NCBI GenBank assembly: GCA_009779935.1
Contig: WRAX01000018.1
Location: forward strand, 1 to 52,819
Source: Defluviitaleaceae bacterium
GTDB taxonomy: Bacteria > Bacillota > Clostridia > Lachnospirales > WRAX01
Length of the DNA: 52,819 nt
Direction of reading: 5' to 3'
In this document: in pieces, positions 24,486 to 34,789 of the stretch
Layout: every line of letters begins with the position of its first letter
Numbering within the stretch: position 1 is the stretch's first letter
Program-made: the position numbers and the translations under genes
Notes under the pieces: generated by a model
Database searches by the model: none
Seen by the model: the letters and a program-made list of their open reading frames with translations, nothing else
What the model was told of the DNA's origin: nothing

Positions 24486-25423
24486 GCAGCAATTTCTTTT
24501 ACAGCACTGCAAAAGCCCTTAGTATTATCCACATCCGTGGCATGCCCTGCATTTTCTATCCAATACAACCCCTTATGCGGCGCATTAATCTTTTCAAAAT
24601 ATTCTGCCGCAAGGGTGCTTGGCACCTGCCAGTCACTTTCACCAAGTATATAATAAACAGGTAAGCGGTATTCGCATACATCCCAAATACTATATTCCAA
24701 AAGGTCGGTTGCAAGCCCTTTGTTAAGCTTTAAGCCCTTTTGCATCAAGTAAATATCCCGCAGTTTGAAAACCGGGCTTTTTATCATCATTTTCAAAATC
24801 ATTGATATAGGGGAGCTGTTAGGTGTTGTTAGCTTGTGCTTGGTTTGCAAAAGCCCCATCCGATACATATCACCAAAATACTTATCACGCCCCGCATTGG
24901 GAAAATCCCCAATAGCTTCCAACTTTTTCAAATCCCGCTTTGTGCCGTTTTGTACAACAACCTCCACCAGTTTATCGTGGGCAACTTTCATTTCCATACG
25001 CAAATCTACCGACTGTCCTGTGCCAATGTAACAAATAACATCTTCGGGGTATCGCAGCACATATTGCTTGCCCAATATGCTCCCCCAGGACTGCCCAAGC
25101 AAAACCACCCTATCCGTATGATATTTTTTCTTCACATAACATATGGTTTCCTTCAAATCATCCAAAAGCGTGTCCATGGTCAAGTCATGGGGCTGGGTAT
25201 TGTTTTTTACAAGGGTTCTGCCTGTGCCACGCTGTTCGTAATACACCATATTGCAAAAATCCAAATGCCGGCTTAAATTGTGGATTTGGAACATAGCAGA
25301 ACTGCCCGGCCCACCGTGCAAAAATATAACAACCCCTTCTCCTAGTGATGGGTAGTGCAAAAAATACTGATTAATGCCGTTTATCTGCACATATTCCTCT
25401 ATATAGCCATTTTTCTTGCCCAC
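24461..25423 (-). CDS. Alpha/beta hydrolase, prolyl-aminopeptidase-like
   Basis: 320 aa from a GTG at 25423 with GGAGGGTGCATT upstream; the longer frame has no ribosome site. HGGPG oxyanion motif (about 40), YYEQRGTGRT, nucleophile elbow GQSWGS (about 108), Asp in GESDWQVP (about 270) and His in NAGHA (about 300). These match the proline iminopeptidase branch (peptidase S33). Cytoplasmic, no signal peptide. Substrate is inferred; the family also includes esterases. Confidence 0.8.
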   Translation of the reverse strand: MGKKNGYIEEYVQINGINQYFLHYPSLGEGVVIFLHGGPGSSAMFQIHNLSRHLDFCNMVYYEQRGTGRTLVKNNTQPHDLTMDTLLDDLKETICYVKKKYHTDRVVLLGQSWGSILGKQYVLRYPEDVICYIGTGQSVDLRMEMKVAHDKLVEVVVQNGTKRDLKKLEAIGDFPNAGRDKYFGDMYRMGLLQTKHKLTTPNSSPISMILKMMIKSPVFKLRDIYLMQKGLKLNKGLATDLLEYSIWDVCEYRLPVYYILGESDWQVPSTLAAEYFEKINAPHKGLYWIENAGHATDVDNTKGFCSAVKEIAAYSLSVIN

Positions 25424-25434
25424 AATGCACCCTC

Positions 25435-26559
25435 CTACAAAAAATCGCAAAATACCGTGTTGGACAAATCAAGCCCTTTGGTAGTTAAGGCGATTTTATC
25501 CCCCTTTTGGGCAAGCAAGCCTTGGGCCATAAATTTGTTTAAGGCTTCGCCGTAAACATCAAAAATATCTTGCCCAAAGCGGTTTTTGAAACCGTTTAGA
25601 CTGATACCTTCCGTAAGGCGCAAACCCAGCAGGGCAAACTCTGCCATTTGGGTGCTTTTATCAATTTCCTCTTCATGGGCAAATGCTAAGTTGCCGCTTA
25701 TGTAATCGTCCAAGCAATCCGTTTTTTTGCGCCGTTTACCACCGAAATAGGATGATGCCCCAAGCCCAAGCCCCAGATACTCCTGCCCTATCCAATAGCT
25801 TAAATTGTGGCGGCACTCAAACCCCACCTTTGCCCAATTGGAAATTTCATAGTGCTTAAAGCCCGCCTGTGCCAGCTTTTTCCCGGCAAGGGCGTACATA
25901 TCCCTGTCCTGCATATCATCGGGAATAGCATCCACAAGGGCTTTGTTTGCAGCAAGCGGCGTGCCATCTTCCACCGACAGGGCATAGCAGGAAATGTGGG
26001 TGATAGGCAGATTTAACGCTGTTTCAAGGCTTTTGTCAAAGTTTTCCAAGGTTTGGTGGGGCAGGGCAAAAATCAAATCAAGGCTAATATCATCAAAGCC
26101 CGCTTTATGTGCCAAGCGCACAGCATTGCAGGCTTTTTCGGCATCATGCAAACGCCCCATAAGCTCCAAAAGCCCATCATCAAAACTTTGCACCCCAAAA
26201 CTAATACGGCGAAAACCCATCATCCACAGGCTTTGCAAATACTCCTCACTAACTGTATCCGGGTTGGCTTCTATAGACATATGGCAATTTTGTGCCAAAT
26301 TAAAGTTGTTGCGCAGGGCGCACAAAATGTCCGCCAACTGCAATAGGCTAAGCAAACTTGGCGTGCCACCGCCTAAAAACACTGTTTCTATCTGATGGTC
26401 GGCAAATTCATCTCTACTTTGAAAAATATCCTTTTGCAAAGCCGTTACATAATCATCAGTGCGCCCATCAGCCCCTGCAAGGGTCAAAAAATCGCAATAA
26501 CCACAGCGGCTGCGGCAAAATGGCACGTGGATATATATTGAAAGTGCTTTTCTGCTCAT
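25435..26559 (-). CDS. hemW: HemW-like radical SAM protein
   Basis: 374 aa. The N-terminus has the radical SAM signature CRSRCGYCDF in a HVPFC context, followed by GGGTPS and SIEANPDT. The C-terminal HemW region has EISNWAxxGFECRHNLSYW. HemW is a heme-binding protein, formerly called coproporphyrinogen III oxidase-like. It starts right at the Uma2 gene's stop; GGAGTATTTT lies inside that gene's end. Usual position near lepA in Firmicutes. Confidence 0.9.
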   Translation of the reverse strand: MSRKALSIYIHVPFCRSRCGYCDFLTLAGADGRTDDYVTALQKDIFQSRDEFADHQIETVFLGGGTPSLLSLLQLADILCALRNNFNLAQNCHMSIEANPDTVSEEYLQSLWMMGFRRISFGVQSFDDGLLELMGRLHDAEKACNAVRLAHKAGFDDISLDLIFALPHQTLENFDKSLETALNLPITHISCYALSVEDGTPLAANKALVDAIPDDMQDRDMYALAGKKLAQAGFKHYEISNWAKVGFECRHNLSYWIGQEYLGLGLGASSYFGGKRRKKTDCLDDYISGNLAFAHEEEIDKSTQMAEFALLGLRLTEGISLNGFKNRFGQDIFDVYGEALNKFMAQGLLAQKGDKIALTTKGLDLSNTVFCDFL

Positions 26560-27141
26560 CTATAAAATACTCCTAAAAACATCGTGTACGCTTATGGTTA
26601 AATCACCAAATGCTGCCGACTTAAATTCATATACAATTGCACTGCGCTCGCTTTCGTCCATTTGCTCCAAATCAAACTCATCATAAACTGTATAAAATTC
26701 CGCCGCTTTGTAGTTGTTATCTTCCAAAACATAAACTTCCAGTACTCGATTTTCCACATCAACAATCCAATATTCCAAAACGCCATATTTTTCATAAGCA
26801 TCCTTTTTATAGCCCCTATCCCGCTTAACACTTCTGGGGGAAAGCACCTCCGCCACCAAAACGGGTATGCCAAAAATACCCTTGTCTGTAACGGCATCTT
26901 TGCCACAAACAACGGAAACATCAGGCGAAAACTTATCTTTTTTTGAAAAATGCACAAGCACATCAGAAAATACCTGGCAATCTCCATTTTCCAAATAATA
27001 ATCAAACAATCTTTCGATATTTCTTGTAGTAATACTGTGCTTGGGGCGCACAGGTGACATGTTGACAACAAGCCCATCAACAATCTCCTTACCCCTACCT
27101 TCGCAGTAACTTTCAGAAAAATTAATGGACAAATTGGTCAT
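26560..27141 (-). CDS. Uma2-family (DUF820) putative endonuclease
   Basis: 193 aa with AAGGAGGATGCCAT before the ATG. Pattern: DGLVVNMSPVRPKHSI, FSPDVSVVCGK, VLVAEVLSPRSVKRDRGYKKDAYEKYGVLEYWIVDVENR. The PD...EVLSP...RD...K residues are the PD-(D/E)xK-type core of Uma2 proteins. Common in cyanobacteria and scattered elsewhere; role unknown. It is inserted between lepA and hemW. Confidence 0.85.
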   Translation of the reverse strand: MTNLSINFSESYCEGRGKEIVDGLVVNMSPVRPKHSITTRNIERLFDYYLENGDCQVFSDVLVHFSKKDKFSPDVSVVCGKDAVTDKGIFGIPVLVAEVLSPRSVKRDRGYKKDAYEKYGVLEYWIVDVENRVLEVYVLEDNNYKAAEFYTVYDEFDLEQMDESERSAIVYEFKSAAFGDLTISVHDVFRSIL

Positions 27142-27153
27142 ATGGCATCCTCC

Positions 27154-28953
27154 TTAATCCTCATCCAGCTTCAAAACACTCATAAAGGCGGATTGGGGCA
27201 ACTCCACATTACCCACTTGGCGCATACGCTTTTTGCCTTCCTTTTGCTTTTCCAAAAGCTTCTTTTTGCGGCTTATGTCACCACCGTAGCATTTGGCAGT
27301 AACATCTTTGCGCAGGGCCCGTACAGTTTCCCTTGCCACAAATTTGCTGCCAATGCCCGCTTGTATAGGTATTTCAAACTGATGGCGGGGTATTTCTTTG
27401 TGCAGCTTCTCCACAATCTTGCGCCCACGCTCTTGTGCGGAATCTCTATGAACGATAAAGGAAAGAGCATCCACAATCTCCTTGTTTATATAGGTGTCCA
27501 GCTTAACCAGGTCGGATGTGCGATAACCTATAAGCTCGTAGTCAAAAGAGGCGTAACCACGGCTGCGGGATTTTAAGGCATCAAAAAAGTCGTAAATAAT
27601 CTCGTTTAGGGGCATTTCGTACACAATTCTTGCCCTATCCGCCTCAATATACTCCATAGATATATATACGCCACGGCGGTTTTGGCAAATTTCCATAATT
27701 TGTCCAATATATTCGCCGGGCAAGATAATTTCTGCCTTTACAATGGGCTCTTCCATATGGTCGATTTTTGAGGGGTCGGGAAAATCAGCCGGATTAGAAA
27801 TTTCCTTCATCATCCCATCGGTGGTGTAAATTTTGTAGATAACGCTGGGGGCGGTGCAAACCAAATCCAACCCATACTCCCTTTCCAGCCGCTCTTGTAT
27901 AATTTCCAAATGCAAAAGGCCAAGAAAGCCGCAGTTAAAGCCAAAACCAAGGGCGATAGATGTGGTTGGCTCGAAATACAAAGATGCATCATTAAGCACC
28001 AATTTATCCAGTGCATCCCGCAGGTCTTGATAGTTGGTACGGTCGGCAGGGAAAAGGGAAGAATATACCATGGGCGTAACCTTTTTATAGCCCGCAAAGG
28101 GGTTGCTTGTGGGGTTTGCGGCATGGGTTACGGTGTCCCCCGGCAGGGTATCCCGCACATTTTTAATATGTGCGGTAAAATAGCCCACCTCGCCGGCGGA
28201 CAGTTGGTTGGTTGGCACAAAACTGCCCGGGCTTAAAAAGCCCACCTCCACCACATCATAATCCTTTTCTGTGCCTATAAAACGTATGGTATCGCCTTTT
28301 TTAAGGGTGCCGTCCCCCACACGTATAAACACAATAACGCCCTTATATTGGTCGAATAGGGAATCAAAAATCAAGGCACGCAGGGGTGCTTTGGGGTCGC
28401 CTTTTGGGGCGGGCACATCACTTATAATCTTTTCAAACACACCCTCAATATTCAAGCCTGTTTTAGCGGAAATAAGCGGCGCATCTTCCGCCACAATGCC
28501 GATAATATCCTCAATTTGCTTAATAACACGGGGCGGGTCCGCCGCAGGCAAATCCACCTTATTAAGCACCGGCACAACTTCCAAACCTTGGTCAATGGCA
28601 AGATACACATTGGCAAGGGTTTGTGCCTCCACCCCCTGTGCTGCATCCACCACCAAAATTGCCCCCTCACAAGCAGCAAGGGATCGGCTAACCTCATAAT
28701 TAAAATCCACATGGCCGGGGGTATCTATCAGGTTCAAAACATACTCCTGCCCATCCGCCGCCTTGTGGATAAGCCGCACAGCCTGTGCCTTAATGGTTAT
28801 GCCCCGCTCCCGCTCCAAGTCCATATTATCCAGCACCTGCGCCTGCATCTCCCGCTCCGTCAACAGTCCCGAAGTTTGGATAAGCCTGTCCGCTAATGTG
28901 GACTTGCCATGGTCAATATGAGCGATTATGGAAAAGTTTCTAATATTTTGCAT
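27154..28953 (-). CDS. lepA: Elongation factor 4 (LepA)
   Basis: 599 aa from [19 protein letters not shown], with AGAGGTAAAACACAT upstream; a longer frame adds 12 residues without a ribosome site. Translational GTPase acting on the ribosome. G1 [10 protein letters not shown]3 DTPGHVDF, G4 NKVD, then elongation-factor domains and the LepA-specific C-terminal domain ([23 protein letters not shown]). Length is normal. Confidence 0.97.
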   Translation of the reverse strand: MQNIRNFSIIAHIDHGKSTLADRLIQTSGLLTEREMQAQVLDNMDLERERGITIKAQAVRLIHKAADGQEYVLNLIDTPGHVDFNYEVSRSLAACEGAILVVDAAQGVEAQTLANVYLAIDQGLEVVPVLNKVDLPAADPPRVIKQIEDIIGIVAEDAPLISAKTGLNIEGVFEKIISDVPAPKGDPKAPLRALIFDSLFDQYKGVIVFIRVGDGTLKKGDTIRFIGTEKDYDVVEVGFLSPGSFVPTNQLSAGEVGYFTAHIKNVRDTLPGDTVTHAANPTSNPFAGYKKVTPMVYSSLFPADRTNYQDLRDALDKLVLNDASLYFEPTTSIALGFGFNCGFLGLLHLEIIQERLEREYGLDLVCTAPSVIYKIYTTDGMMKEISNPADFPDPSKIDHMEEPIVKAEIILPGEYIGQIMEICQNRRGVYISMEYIEADRARIVYEMPLNEIIYDFFDALKSRSRGYASFDYELIGYRTSDLVKLDTYINKEIVDALSFIVHRDSAQERGRKIVEKLHKEIPRHQFEIPIQAGIGSKFVARETVRALRKDVTAKCYGGDISRKKKLLEKQKEGKKRMRQVGNVELPQSAFMSVLKLDED

Positions 28954-29004
28954 ATGTGTTTTACCTCTTTTCGTATCCAAGTATGTCATATGTCCTAACG
29001 CCCT

Positions 29005-29033
29005 ATTCTACCACATAGCAGGCAAAATTGCAA
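29005..29033 (-). promoter_or_regulatory. Promoter for lepA
   Basis: On the minus strand TTGCAA (29028-29033), a 17-bp spacer and TAGAAT (29005-29010). It precedes lepA and the downstream Uma2/hemW genes. Confidence 0.65.
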
Positions 29034-29048
29034 CAACCACATTAAAAC

Positions 29049-29077
29049 TTGACTTTAACAGCAAAAAATGTTAGTAT
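29049..29077 (+). promoter_or_regulatory. Promoter for the KAP NTPase gene
   Basis: TTGACT at 29049, 17-bp spacer, TAGTAT at 29072, about 20 nt before the gene start. Confidence 0.6.
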
Positions 29078-29097
29078 TTGACAATGGGGGTGGCAAT

Positions 29098-30354
29098 ATG
29101 CAAAATTTTAGCACCAAACCAACAGTAGATTCGGCCGTGGAAATGTTTAGCAAAGATACCTTGGGCAGAAATACAGAAATTGCCCGCTTTGTAAACCTTT
29201 TAGATGCCATTGACAGCAGCTGCACCATCGCCCTTAATGGGGAATGGGGCAGCGGCAAAACATTTTTTGTTAAGCAAACAAAGCTTGTTTTGGATTGTTA
29301 TAATGAGCATTCGGATATTGGTGATGAGCATAGAAAGAAAGTGCAAGACCGAAATATTGAATGCACCAAAAACTACGCTACGGTATATTATGATGCTTGG
29401 GCGAATGATAATGCAGAAGACCCTGTATTGTCGCTGGTGTACAATATCTTGAAGTCCAATCGCAATCTAATTACTAAGTTGAACAAGGGGGAAGATTTTT
29501 CAAGCATTGTTGACATTGCCGCAAGCATCATTGATGTGTGCGGCACAAACGTGAGTGGATTAATAAAAAAATTAAAGGAAGCTTCCCAGCCTCATGGATC
29601 TACGGGTCAAGACGAAAGCGTTCAAGAAAAAGTCAAGAAAATCATCGATAGCTTGACGGAACAGGGCAATCGCCTTGTTATCTTTATTGACGAGTTGGAC
29701 AGGTGCAACCCCACCTATGCCATACGCCTATTGGAGCGCATAAAACACTATTTTGATGACGAGCGGGTTATATTTGTTTTCTCGGTAAATTTGGAACAGT
29801 TACAGCACACAGTTAGGGGCTATTACGGTGCAGGGCTGGATGCCACCGGCTACCTTGATAAGTTTTTCGACCTTCGTATTTCTTTGGGGCATTTGGATTA
29901 TGATGCCTATTTACGCTGCCGCTTCCAAGACAGGCTTTCCGACACTCCTTTTGATATCACTTGTATACAGTCAATAAAATACTTTAACCTTGCAATACGA
30001 CAAATTGAAAGATATATGACGCTCACCCAAATCGTTAATCACCTTCAGTATTCACCTTGTGCAACTCTTAGCGACACAAATTTGCGACATGATGTTATGA
30101 AATACTTCGCTCCTGTGGCCATCGCACTTAGTATAAGTGATTTAGAGCTTTTTAGGGAGTTTGTGTCGGGCAAACGTTTGGACATTTTGCAGTCGGTATT
30201 GAAGATGCCGAACCCATTTTCTTCAAAGATTCCAAACGAAATGAAGATTCAAGAAATCTACAAACAGGTATTTAAACCAGATTCCCGAACTAGCAAGGAG
30301 TTGAAATCGATAATATCCCTACTACACCCAAACTGCGACTACAGCTTCCAATAA
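29098..30354 (+). CDS. KAP-family P-loop NTPase
   Basis: 418 aa from MQNFSTKPTVDSAVEMFSKD, with GGGGGTGG upstream. Walker A LNGEWGSGKTF (about 46) and Walker B RLVIFIDELDRCNP (about 196) with the following RLLERIKHYF and FSVN segments are typical of the KAP P-loop NTPases. Many members have membrane helices between the Walker motifs; none is seen here. KAP proteins occur in phage-defence islands and in membrane signalling. No effector gene is adjacent, so the role is open. Confidence 0.8.
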   Translation: MQNFSTKPTVDSAVEMFSKDTLGRNTEIARFVNLLDAIDSSCTIALNGEWGSGKTFFVKQTKLVLDCYNEHSDIGDEHRKKVQDRNIECTKNYATVYYDAWANDNAEDPVLSLVYNILKSNRNLITKLNKGEDFSSIVDIAASIIDVCGTNVSGLIKKLKEASQPHGSTGQDESVQEKVKKIIDSLTEQGNRLVIFIDELDRCNPTYAIRLLERIKHYFDDERVIFVFSVNLEQLQHTVRGYYGAGLDATGYLDKFFDLRISLGHLDYDAYLRCRFQDRLSDTPFDITCIQSIKYFNLAIRQIERYMTLTQIVNHLQYSPCATLSDTNLRHDVMKYFAPVAIALSISDLELFREFVSGKRLDILQSVLKMPNPFSSKIPNEMKIQEIYKQVFKPDSRTSKELKSIISLLHPNCDYSFQ

Positions 30355-30362
30355 ATCATTTA

Positions 30363-30391
30363 TTGCACAGGGTGGTTTGTTGTGGTATAAT
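30363..30391 (+). promoter_or_regulatory. Promoter for the MATE exporter gene
   Basis: TTGCAC at 30363, 17-bp spacer, TATAAT at 30386. A small hairpin (ATTGCGG/CCGCAAT) follows in the leader. Confidence 0.7.
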
Positions 30392-30438
30392 TGTGAAGAT
30401 TGCGGATAAATCCCGCAATAACGTTGGGAGGAGAAACT

Positions 30439-31836
30439 TTGGAAGAAAACGGAATTAACCAAGAACGATTAGAAAAAATGACACCAAGAGAGCGGCAAAT
30501 GGCCACCGCCAATATACCCAAAATGGTGCTGGCATTTTCCATACCCACGGTTATCGGCATGCTGGTGCAAGCCCTGTATGTGGCGGTGGACCGCTTTTTT
30601 GTGGCGCAAATTTACGGCGTAGGCGAGGATGCCTTGGCAGGGGTTGCCCTTGCATCGCCGGTTTCTATGATTGTGGCATCCTTTGCATTGCTTATCGGTG
30701 TGGGCTCTGCCGCCAACATATCCATACGCCTTGGCAAGGGGGATAGGGAAGGTGCGGAAAAGGTGCTTTCCAACGCACTTGTGCTAAACCTAATTTTTGC
30801 AGTGGTGCTGGGTGCCGTATCCCTAATTTTTTTAGAGCCTGTGCTTATGGCATTTGGCGCATCTGAAGCCACCCTGCCCTTCGCATACACATATACCAGC
30901 ATTAAGCTTTATGGCATCATCTTCACATTTATCGCCTTTTCCATGAACCATCCAATTAGGGCGGCGGGTAATGCCAAGCGGTTTGCATCTGCCCAGCTTT
31001 TGGGCGGCATCCTTAACATATTCCTAAACCCCTTGTTTATCTTTACTTTTGATATGGGCATTGCGGGTGCGGCATGGTCCACGGTGCTGGCGCAGGGCAT
31101 TTCTGCCGCTTGGGTTATGCTATATTACTTCCGTGGCAACCCCGCAATACGCATTAGGGCAAAATTTATGCGGTTGGAGATGCAATACATCCTTGCAATT
31201 GCATCCATTGGCGTGGCACCCTTTTTAATGCAAATGCTGGGTTCTGCCGTTACCATTATCGCCAACAACGCCCTGCGTGCTTTTGGTGGGGACCATGCAA
31301 TTGGCGCATTTGGTGCAATAACGGCGGTGGTTTCCTTATTTGTTATGCCTGTTTTCGGTATTGCGCAGGGCAGCCAGCCCATTATCGGTTTTAACTACGG
31401 CATGGGGGATATGGCAAGGGTGCGCAAGGCCTATGTATCCTCGGCGGCATATGCGGTGGGCATTTGCACCATCGGGATGATTTTTATTGCCACCATACCC
31501 GAGCTTATAATGGGTATGTTTACAAACGACCCGGATGTGCTGGCACTTGGCGCCACAGGCATGCGCATAATGGTGTGGACAATGCCCGTAGCAGGCTTTC
31601 AGATGAACGCATCAACCTTCTTTATGGCCATTGGCAGGGCCAAGTTTTCCGTCATATTGTCGGTTTTGCGCCAAGGTGTGTTCCTTATCCCGCTATACTT
31701 TATCCTGCCACCAATTTTAGAAATCAACGGCGTGTGGTTTGCCACACCAATCGCAGATGTAACAGCTTTTGGCGTAACCCTAACCCTAATATTAAGGGAA
31801 ATGCGCCGCCTAAAAAAGATGACATTTCAAACCTAA
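30439..31836 (+). CDS. MATE-family multidrug/cation exporter
   Basis: 465 aa from a TTG at 30439, with GGGAGGAG upstream. Twelve hydrophobic segments. The N-terminal helix SIPTVIGMLVQALYVAVDRFFVAQIYG and the central PxFGIAQGSQPIIGFNYG of the MATE family are present. Such proteins export drugs or organic cations using Na+ or H+ gradients. An ATG at 30478 is an alternative start. It has its own promoter and a strong terminator. Confidence 0.88.
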   Translation: MEENGINQERLEKMTPRERQMATANIPKMVLAFSIPTVIGMLVQALYVAVDRFFVAQIYGVGEDALAGVALASPVSMIVASFALLIGVGSAANISIRLGKGDREGAEKVLSNALVLNLIFAVVLGAVSLIFLEPVLMAFGASEATLPFAYTYTSIKLYGIIFTFIAFSMNHPIRAAGNAKRFASAQLLGGILNIFLNPLFIFTFDMGIAGAAWSTVLAQGISAAWVMLYYFRGNPAIRIRAKFMRLEMQYILAIASIGVAPFLMQMLGSAVTIIANNALRAFGGDHAIGAFGAITAVVSLFVMPVFGIAQGSQPIIGFNYGMGDMARVRKAYVSSAAYAVGICTIGMIFIATIPELIMGMFTNDPDVLALGATGMRIMVWTMPVAGFQMNASTFFMAIGRAKFSVILSVLRQGVFLIPLYFILPPILEINGVWFATPIADVTAFGVTLTLILREMRRLKKMTFQT

Positions 31837-31840
31837 TAAC

Positions 31841-31875
31841 AAAAAAGGCGACCATCCTATATGGTCGCCTTTTTT
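31841..31875. terminator. Bidirectional rho-independent terminator
   Basis: AAAAAAGGCGACCAT and ATGGTCGCCTTTTTT: a 15-bp stem with a 5-nt loop and T/A runs on both sides. It ends both the MATE gene and the converging GGDEF gene. Confidence 0.9.
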
Positions 31876-31901
31876 GTCTGCATTATATAGCCAAACATTA
31901 T

Positions 31902-33107
31902 TTAATATTTCAACTCGCCGTCAAAGATTACAATTCGATTGCGCCCGTCTTTTTTCGCTTCATAAAGTGCCTTGTCGGCAAGGCTATATATGGCATCTTG
32001 CGAATTGCCCTCTTTTTTACTTCGCACAACACACACTCCAATGCTTAACGACACATATTCAGACACGGTTGATTTTTTATGGGGTATTTTCAGGCCGCTT
32101 ACCCGCTTTTGTAACTGCAATACTGTATTTTGGATATTATTTTTTTCTTCTTCAAACCAAAGCAGGGCAAATTCTTCACCGCCAATTCTGGCAACATATA
32201 CACTTCTATTGTCCCATGGTTCCAGCAAAGCCGCACCTATGGCACGCAAACATTCATCGCCGCCCAAATGCCCGTAATGGTCATTATATGTTTTGAAGTG
32301 GTCAATATCCGCTATGGCAAGGCAGATAAAGTCATCTTTTTCTCTGCAATCAGACAAGTACCTGCCAAACTTATTGTCAAAATCTCTGCGGTTTTTTAGT
32401 TGGGTTAGGTCATCTATAGTAGATTGGGTGTGAAATCGATTGCGCTCTTCTTCAAGCTTTGATGCGTTTAAAGCAGCAAGAAGCCTGTATTGTGAAATAT
32501 GCCAGGAATAGGCTGTGCTAATCGGTATTGAAATGGCCAAATTTAGCAAATCCAATGTCCATAAAAAACGATCTTTGAATACTATTACAGACACGGAAAA
32601 AACAATTACTGCAACCAGCATTAATAAAAGGCTATGTGTTGGCGGCAGGGTTATTGAAATCAAAAAGGAAGTTAGGAAGATTGAAAATACAATAGATGGT
32701 TCGTTTGGAACGGCAAAAACGCCAAGATGTATGGCAGAAGCCATAATGCCCATGTAGCATATCACTATAAATGTGTAAATTATTTTTTTGTTATATTTTT
32801 CGATTTTGTTATACTGCCCAAAAATACGCTTACAAAATAAAGAAGCCAAAACAAAAATAATGGATATAAAAATATAAACAACACCCGAGGAAATGCTTCT
32901 GTATATATCTTCCGGAAAAATGTTTGTATAGACCGTTGTAAAAGCAAAAAGTGAAAATGAGAATGAAAAAACCGCAAACCACCTATTGATATAACTTAAA
33001 AAGCTGAGATTGTGTACAAATACCTTTTTCATTGCTATTTCATATTCTTCACGTTTAAGACCGTAAAAGCGCCATGTATGCAATTTGCTTTGCATGCTAC
33101 CCTTCAT
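31902..33107 (-). CDS. Membrane diguanylate cyclase (GGDEF)
   Basis: 401 aa. About six membrane helices (roughly 40-220) as an input domain, a linker, then a GGDEF domain (about 240-400): DDLTQLKNRRDFD, the metal-binding ADIDHFKTYND, and active-site GGEEF. Probably makes c-di-GMP; no clear RxxD inhibitory site just before GGEEF. No known sensor domain is recognised. The start may be the ATG at 33095 instead. Confidence 0.85.
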   Translation of the reverse strand: MKGSMQSKLHTWRFYGLKREEYEIAMKKVFVHNLSFLSYINRWFAVFSFSFSLFAFTTVYTNIFPEDIYRSISSGVVYIFISIIFVLASLFCKRIFGQYNKIEKYNKKIIYTFIVICYMGIMASAIHLGVFAVPNEPSIVFSIFLTSFLISITLPPTHSLLLMLVAVIVFSVSVIVFKDRFLWTLDLLNLAISIPISTAYSWHISQYRLLAALNASKLEEERNRFHTQSTIDDLTQLKNRRDFDNKFGRYLSDCREKDDFICLAIADIDHFKTYNDHYGHLGGDECLRAIGAALLEPWDNRSVYVARIGGEEFALLWFEEEKNNIQNTVLQLQKRVSGLKIPHKKSTVSEYVSLSIGVCVVRSKKEGNSQDAIYSLADKALYEAKKDGRNRIVIFDGELKY

Positions 33108-33594
33108 TAGTCTGCGCCCCTTTTGTACTTCGATTTATCGTTATTTTAATTTCTGTCCCATATCTGCATAACAATAGAAACGTTATAACTTCCAATCCGA
33201 GCACAAAAAACGGCTATATGATTTTGGATAATAGTCGCCTGTTAAAATCTAAGAGGTGTTTAATTTTTGATGACAAAAAGCGGATTTGTCTACACCTGCT
33301 TTGTTATATGGTTCGGCTTTGAATTTTCTTTATTTTTTCAGAGTGCTTTGAATACACAATGAACCGTTTTTATATACTCTATATGATTACATCAGTAACG
33401 AGAACCGTATATATAATTGTACCATAGTTTGCGACAAATTTCAACAAAAATTTTCACCTTGTTTGCTATGCTGCCAACATTAAGCCTTTATTGCGCCAAT
33501 TTACCCAAGCCCATATACCGGCCCAACTTAGCTTGTATAGTAAATTGCCCAAATATGGCCTTATTTATTTCAAGTGCAGTTGCGTTATTTTGGG

Positions 33595-33637
33595 TATAGC
33601 GAACGCACTTCAAAGTCGTGATTGTGCGTTCGCTATA
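33595..33637. repeat. 14-bp inverted repeat in an otherwise empty gap
   Basis: TATAGCGAACGCAC (33595) and its complement (33624) with a 15-nt loop. It lies 48 nt past the rhomboid gene's stop. The rest of 33108-33684 is AT-rich with two similar GAACCGT-TATATA stretches and shows no gene. Confidence 0.6.
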
Positions 33638-33684
33638 ACAAGTTTGTAAGCTATATATTGTAAAAGTACAAATATCGCCCACTT

Positions 33685-34779
33685 TTATATGTTATGCCGC
33701 CATTTGGTTGCGGCAAGGCTTATAAAAAATCCCGCAACCAGCCCGCCAATATGGGCTGCATTGGCAATGGCATTGCCCGTGCCTGCCAAATTGTTCATCA
33801 CAAAGCCCATCAATGTACTTACCGCAATAAGTGTGCCCATGGTGCGCAAATCAAAATTTTCCACACGTTTTTTTGTTACCAGCATAAAGGCAAACAATGC
33901 ACCAAATATACCCGAAACCGCACCAGATGCCCCCGCACCAACCGCCATGGGGGATGCCAGCATCATGGCCACATTGCCCACAACGCCGCTAACAAGGTAT
34001 ATTAATAAAAACTTCCAATGCCCCAAATACCGCTCGGTGCGGATGCCTGCAACCACCAGCCACATAAGGTTGGATGCCAAATGCCAAATGCCAATATGCA
34101 AAAACATGGGGGTAAAAAGGCGGTAAAGCTGTAAATGCTCGAAGGTTAGGTGGTACTGCGCCGCACCAAAACGGATAAGGTTTAGTGTGTTTTGCGAGCC
34201 ACCCGTCATTTCCAACAACACAAACATCAGTATATTAACACCAATGATGGTATAAGCAAAAATGGGTATTTTTGCCACAGGCTGGGCGAATGGGGATAAG
34301 TCTGCGGGTTTTAGGATGGGTTTTGTGCCGCCAAGCCTTGCCAGTGTGTCATTCATTTTTTTAAGGGATTTGTCCGTGCCAACCGGGGCTTTTGGATGGT
34401 GATGCACCTTATTAGCCTTGTCCACCCCAAAATACATGTCATACTGGGGCACAAAGGCAAATTCGTCCCCTTGGTTTATGTAGGTGTTTACATTTTCATC
34501 CAAATCCCCCACAAAAATATTAAAAGCCACCGAGTGGCGGGCGGATATGCGCTCTGTTACCGTTTTTAAGCAGTTATCCACAAATTGCTTCACAGGGGCA
34601 AAATTTGCCGTATCCAGCGCATCCAAATTGTAGGTTATGTAAAAATAGGTCATGGAGCCTGTTTCCCGCCCCCACAGGGCAATTTCCCCGGGGCATGGCG
34701 AATGGTAAGGCATGTTTATGCGCACATATCCCGCCCCTGCTAATGTTTGGTTTAAGCCGCTTACAAAATCGTCATACAT
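33685..34779 (-). CDS. Rhomboid-family intramembrane serine protease
   Basis: 364 aa from the ATG at 34779, with AGGATGAAG upstream; the earlier in-frame ATG lies on that site. The N-terminal 150 aa is soluble, of unknown fold (as in YqgP/GluP-type proteins). About six or seven membrane helices follow. Catalytic Ser is in GAGASGAVSG, catalytic His in AAHIGGLVAG, and HLASNLMWL matches the rhomboid H-x-x-x-N region. Substrate unknown. Confidence 0.85.
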   Translation of the reverse strand: MYDDFVSGLNQTLAGAGYVRINMPYHSPCPGEIALWGRETGSMTYFYITYNLDALDTANFAPVKQFVDNCLKTVTERISARHSVAFNIFVGDLDENVNTYINQGDEFAFVPQYDMYFGVDKANKVHHHPKAPVGTDKSLKKMNDTLARLGGTKPILKPADLSPFAQPVAKIPIFAYTIIGVNILMFVLLEMTGGSQNTLNLIRFGAAQYHLTFEHLQLYRLFTPMFLHIGIWHLASNLMWLVVAGIRTERYLGHWKFLLIYLVSGVVGNVAMMLASPMAVGAGASGAVSGIFGALFAFMLVTKKRVENFDLRTMGTLIAVSTLMGFVMNNLAGTGNAIANAAHIGGLVAGFFISLAATKWRHNI

Positions 34780-34789
34780 AATCTTCATC

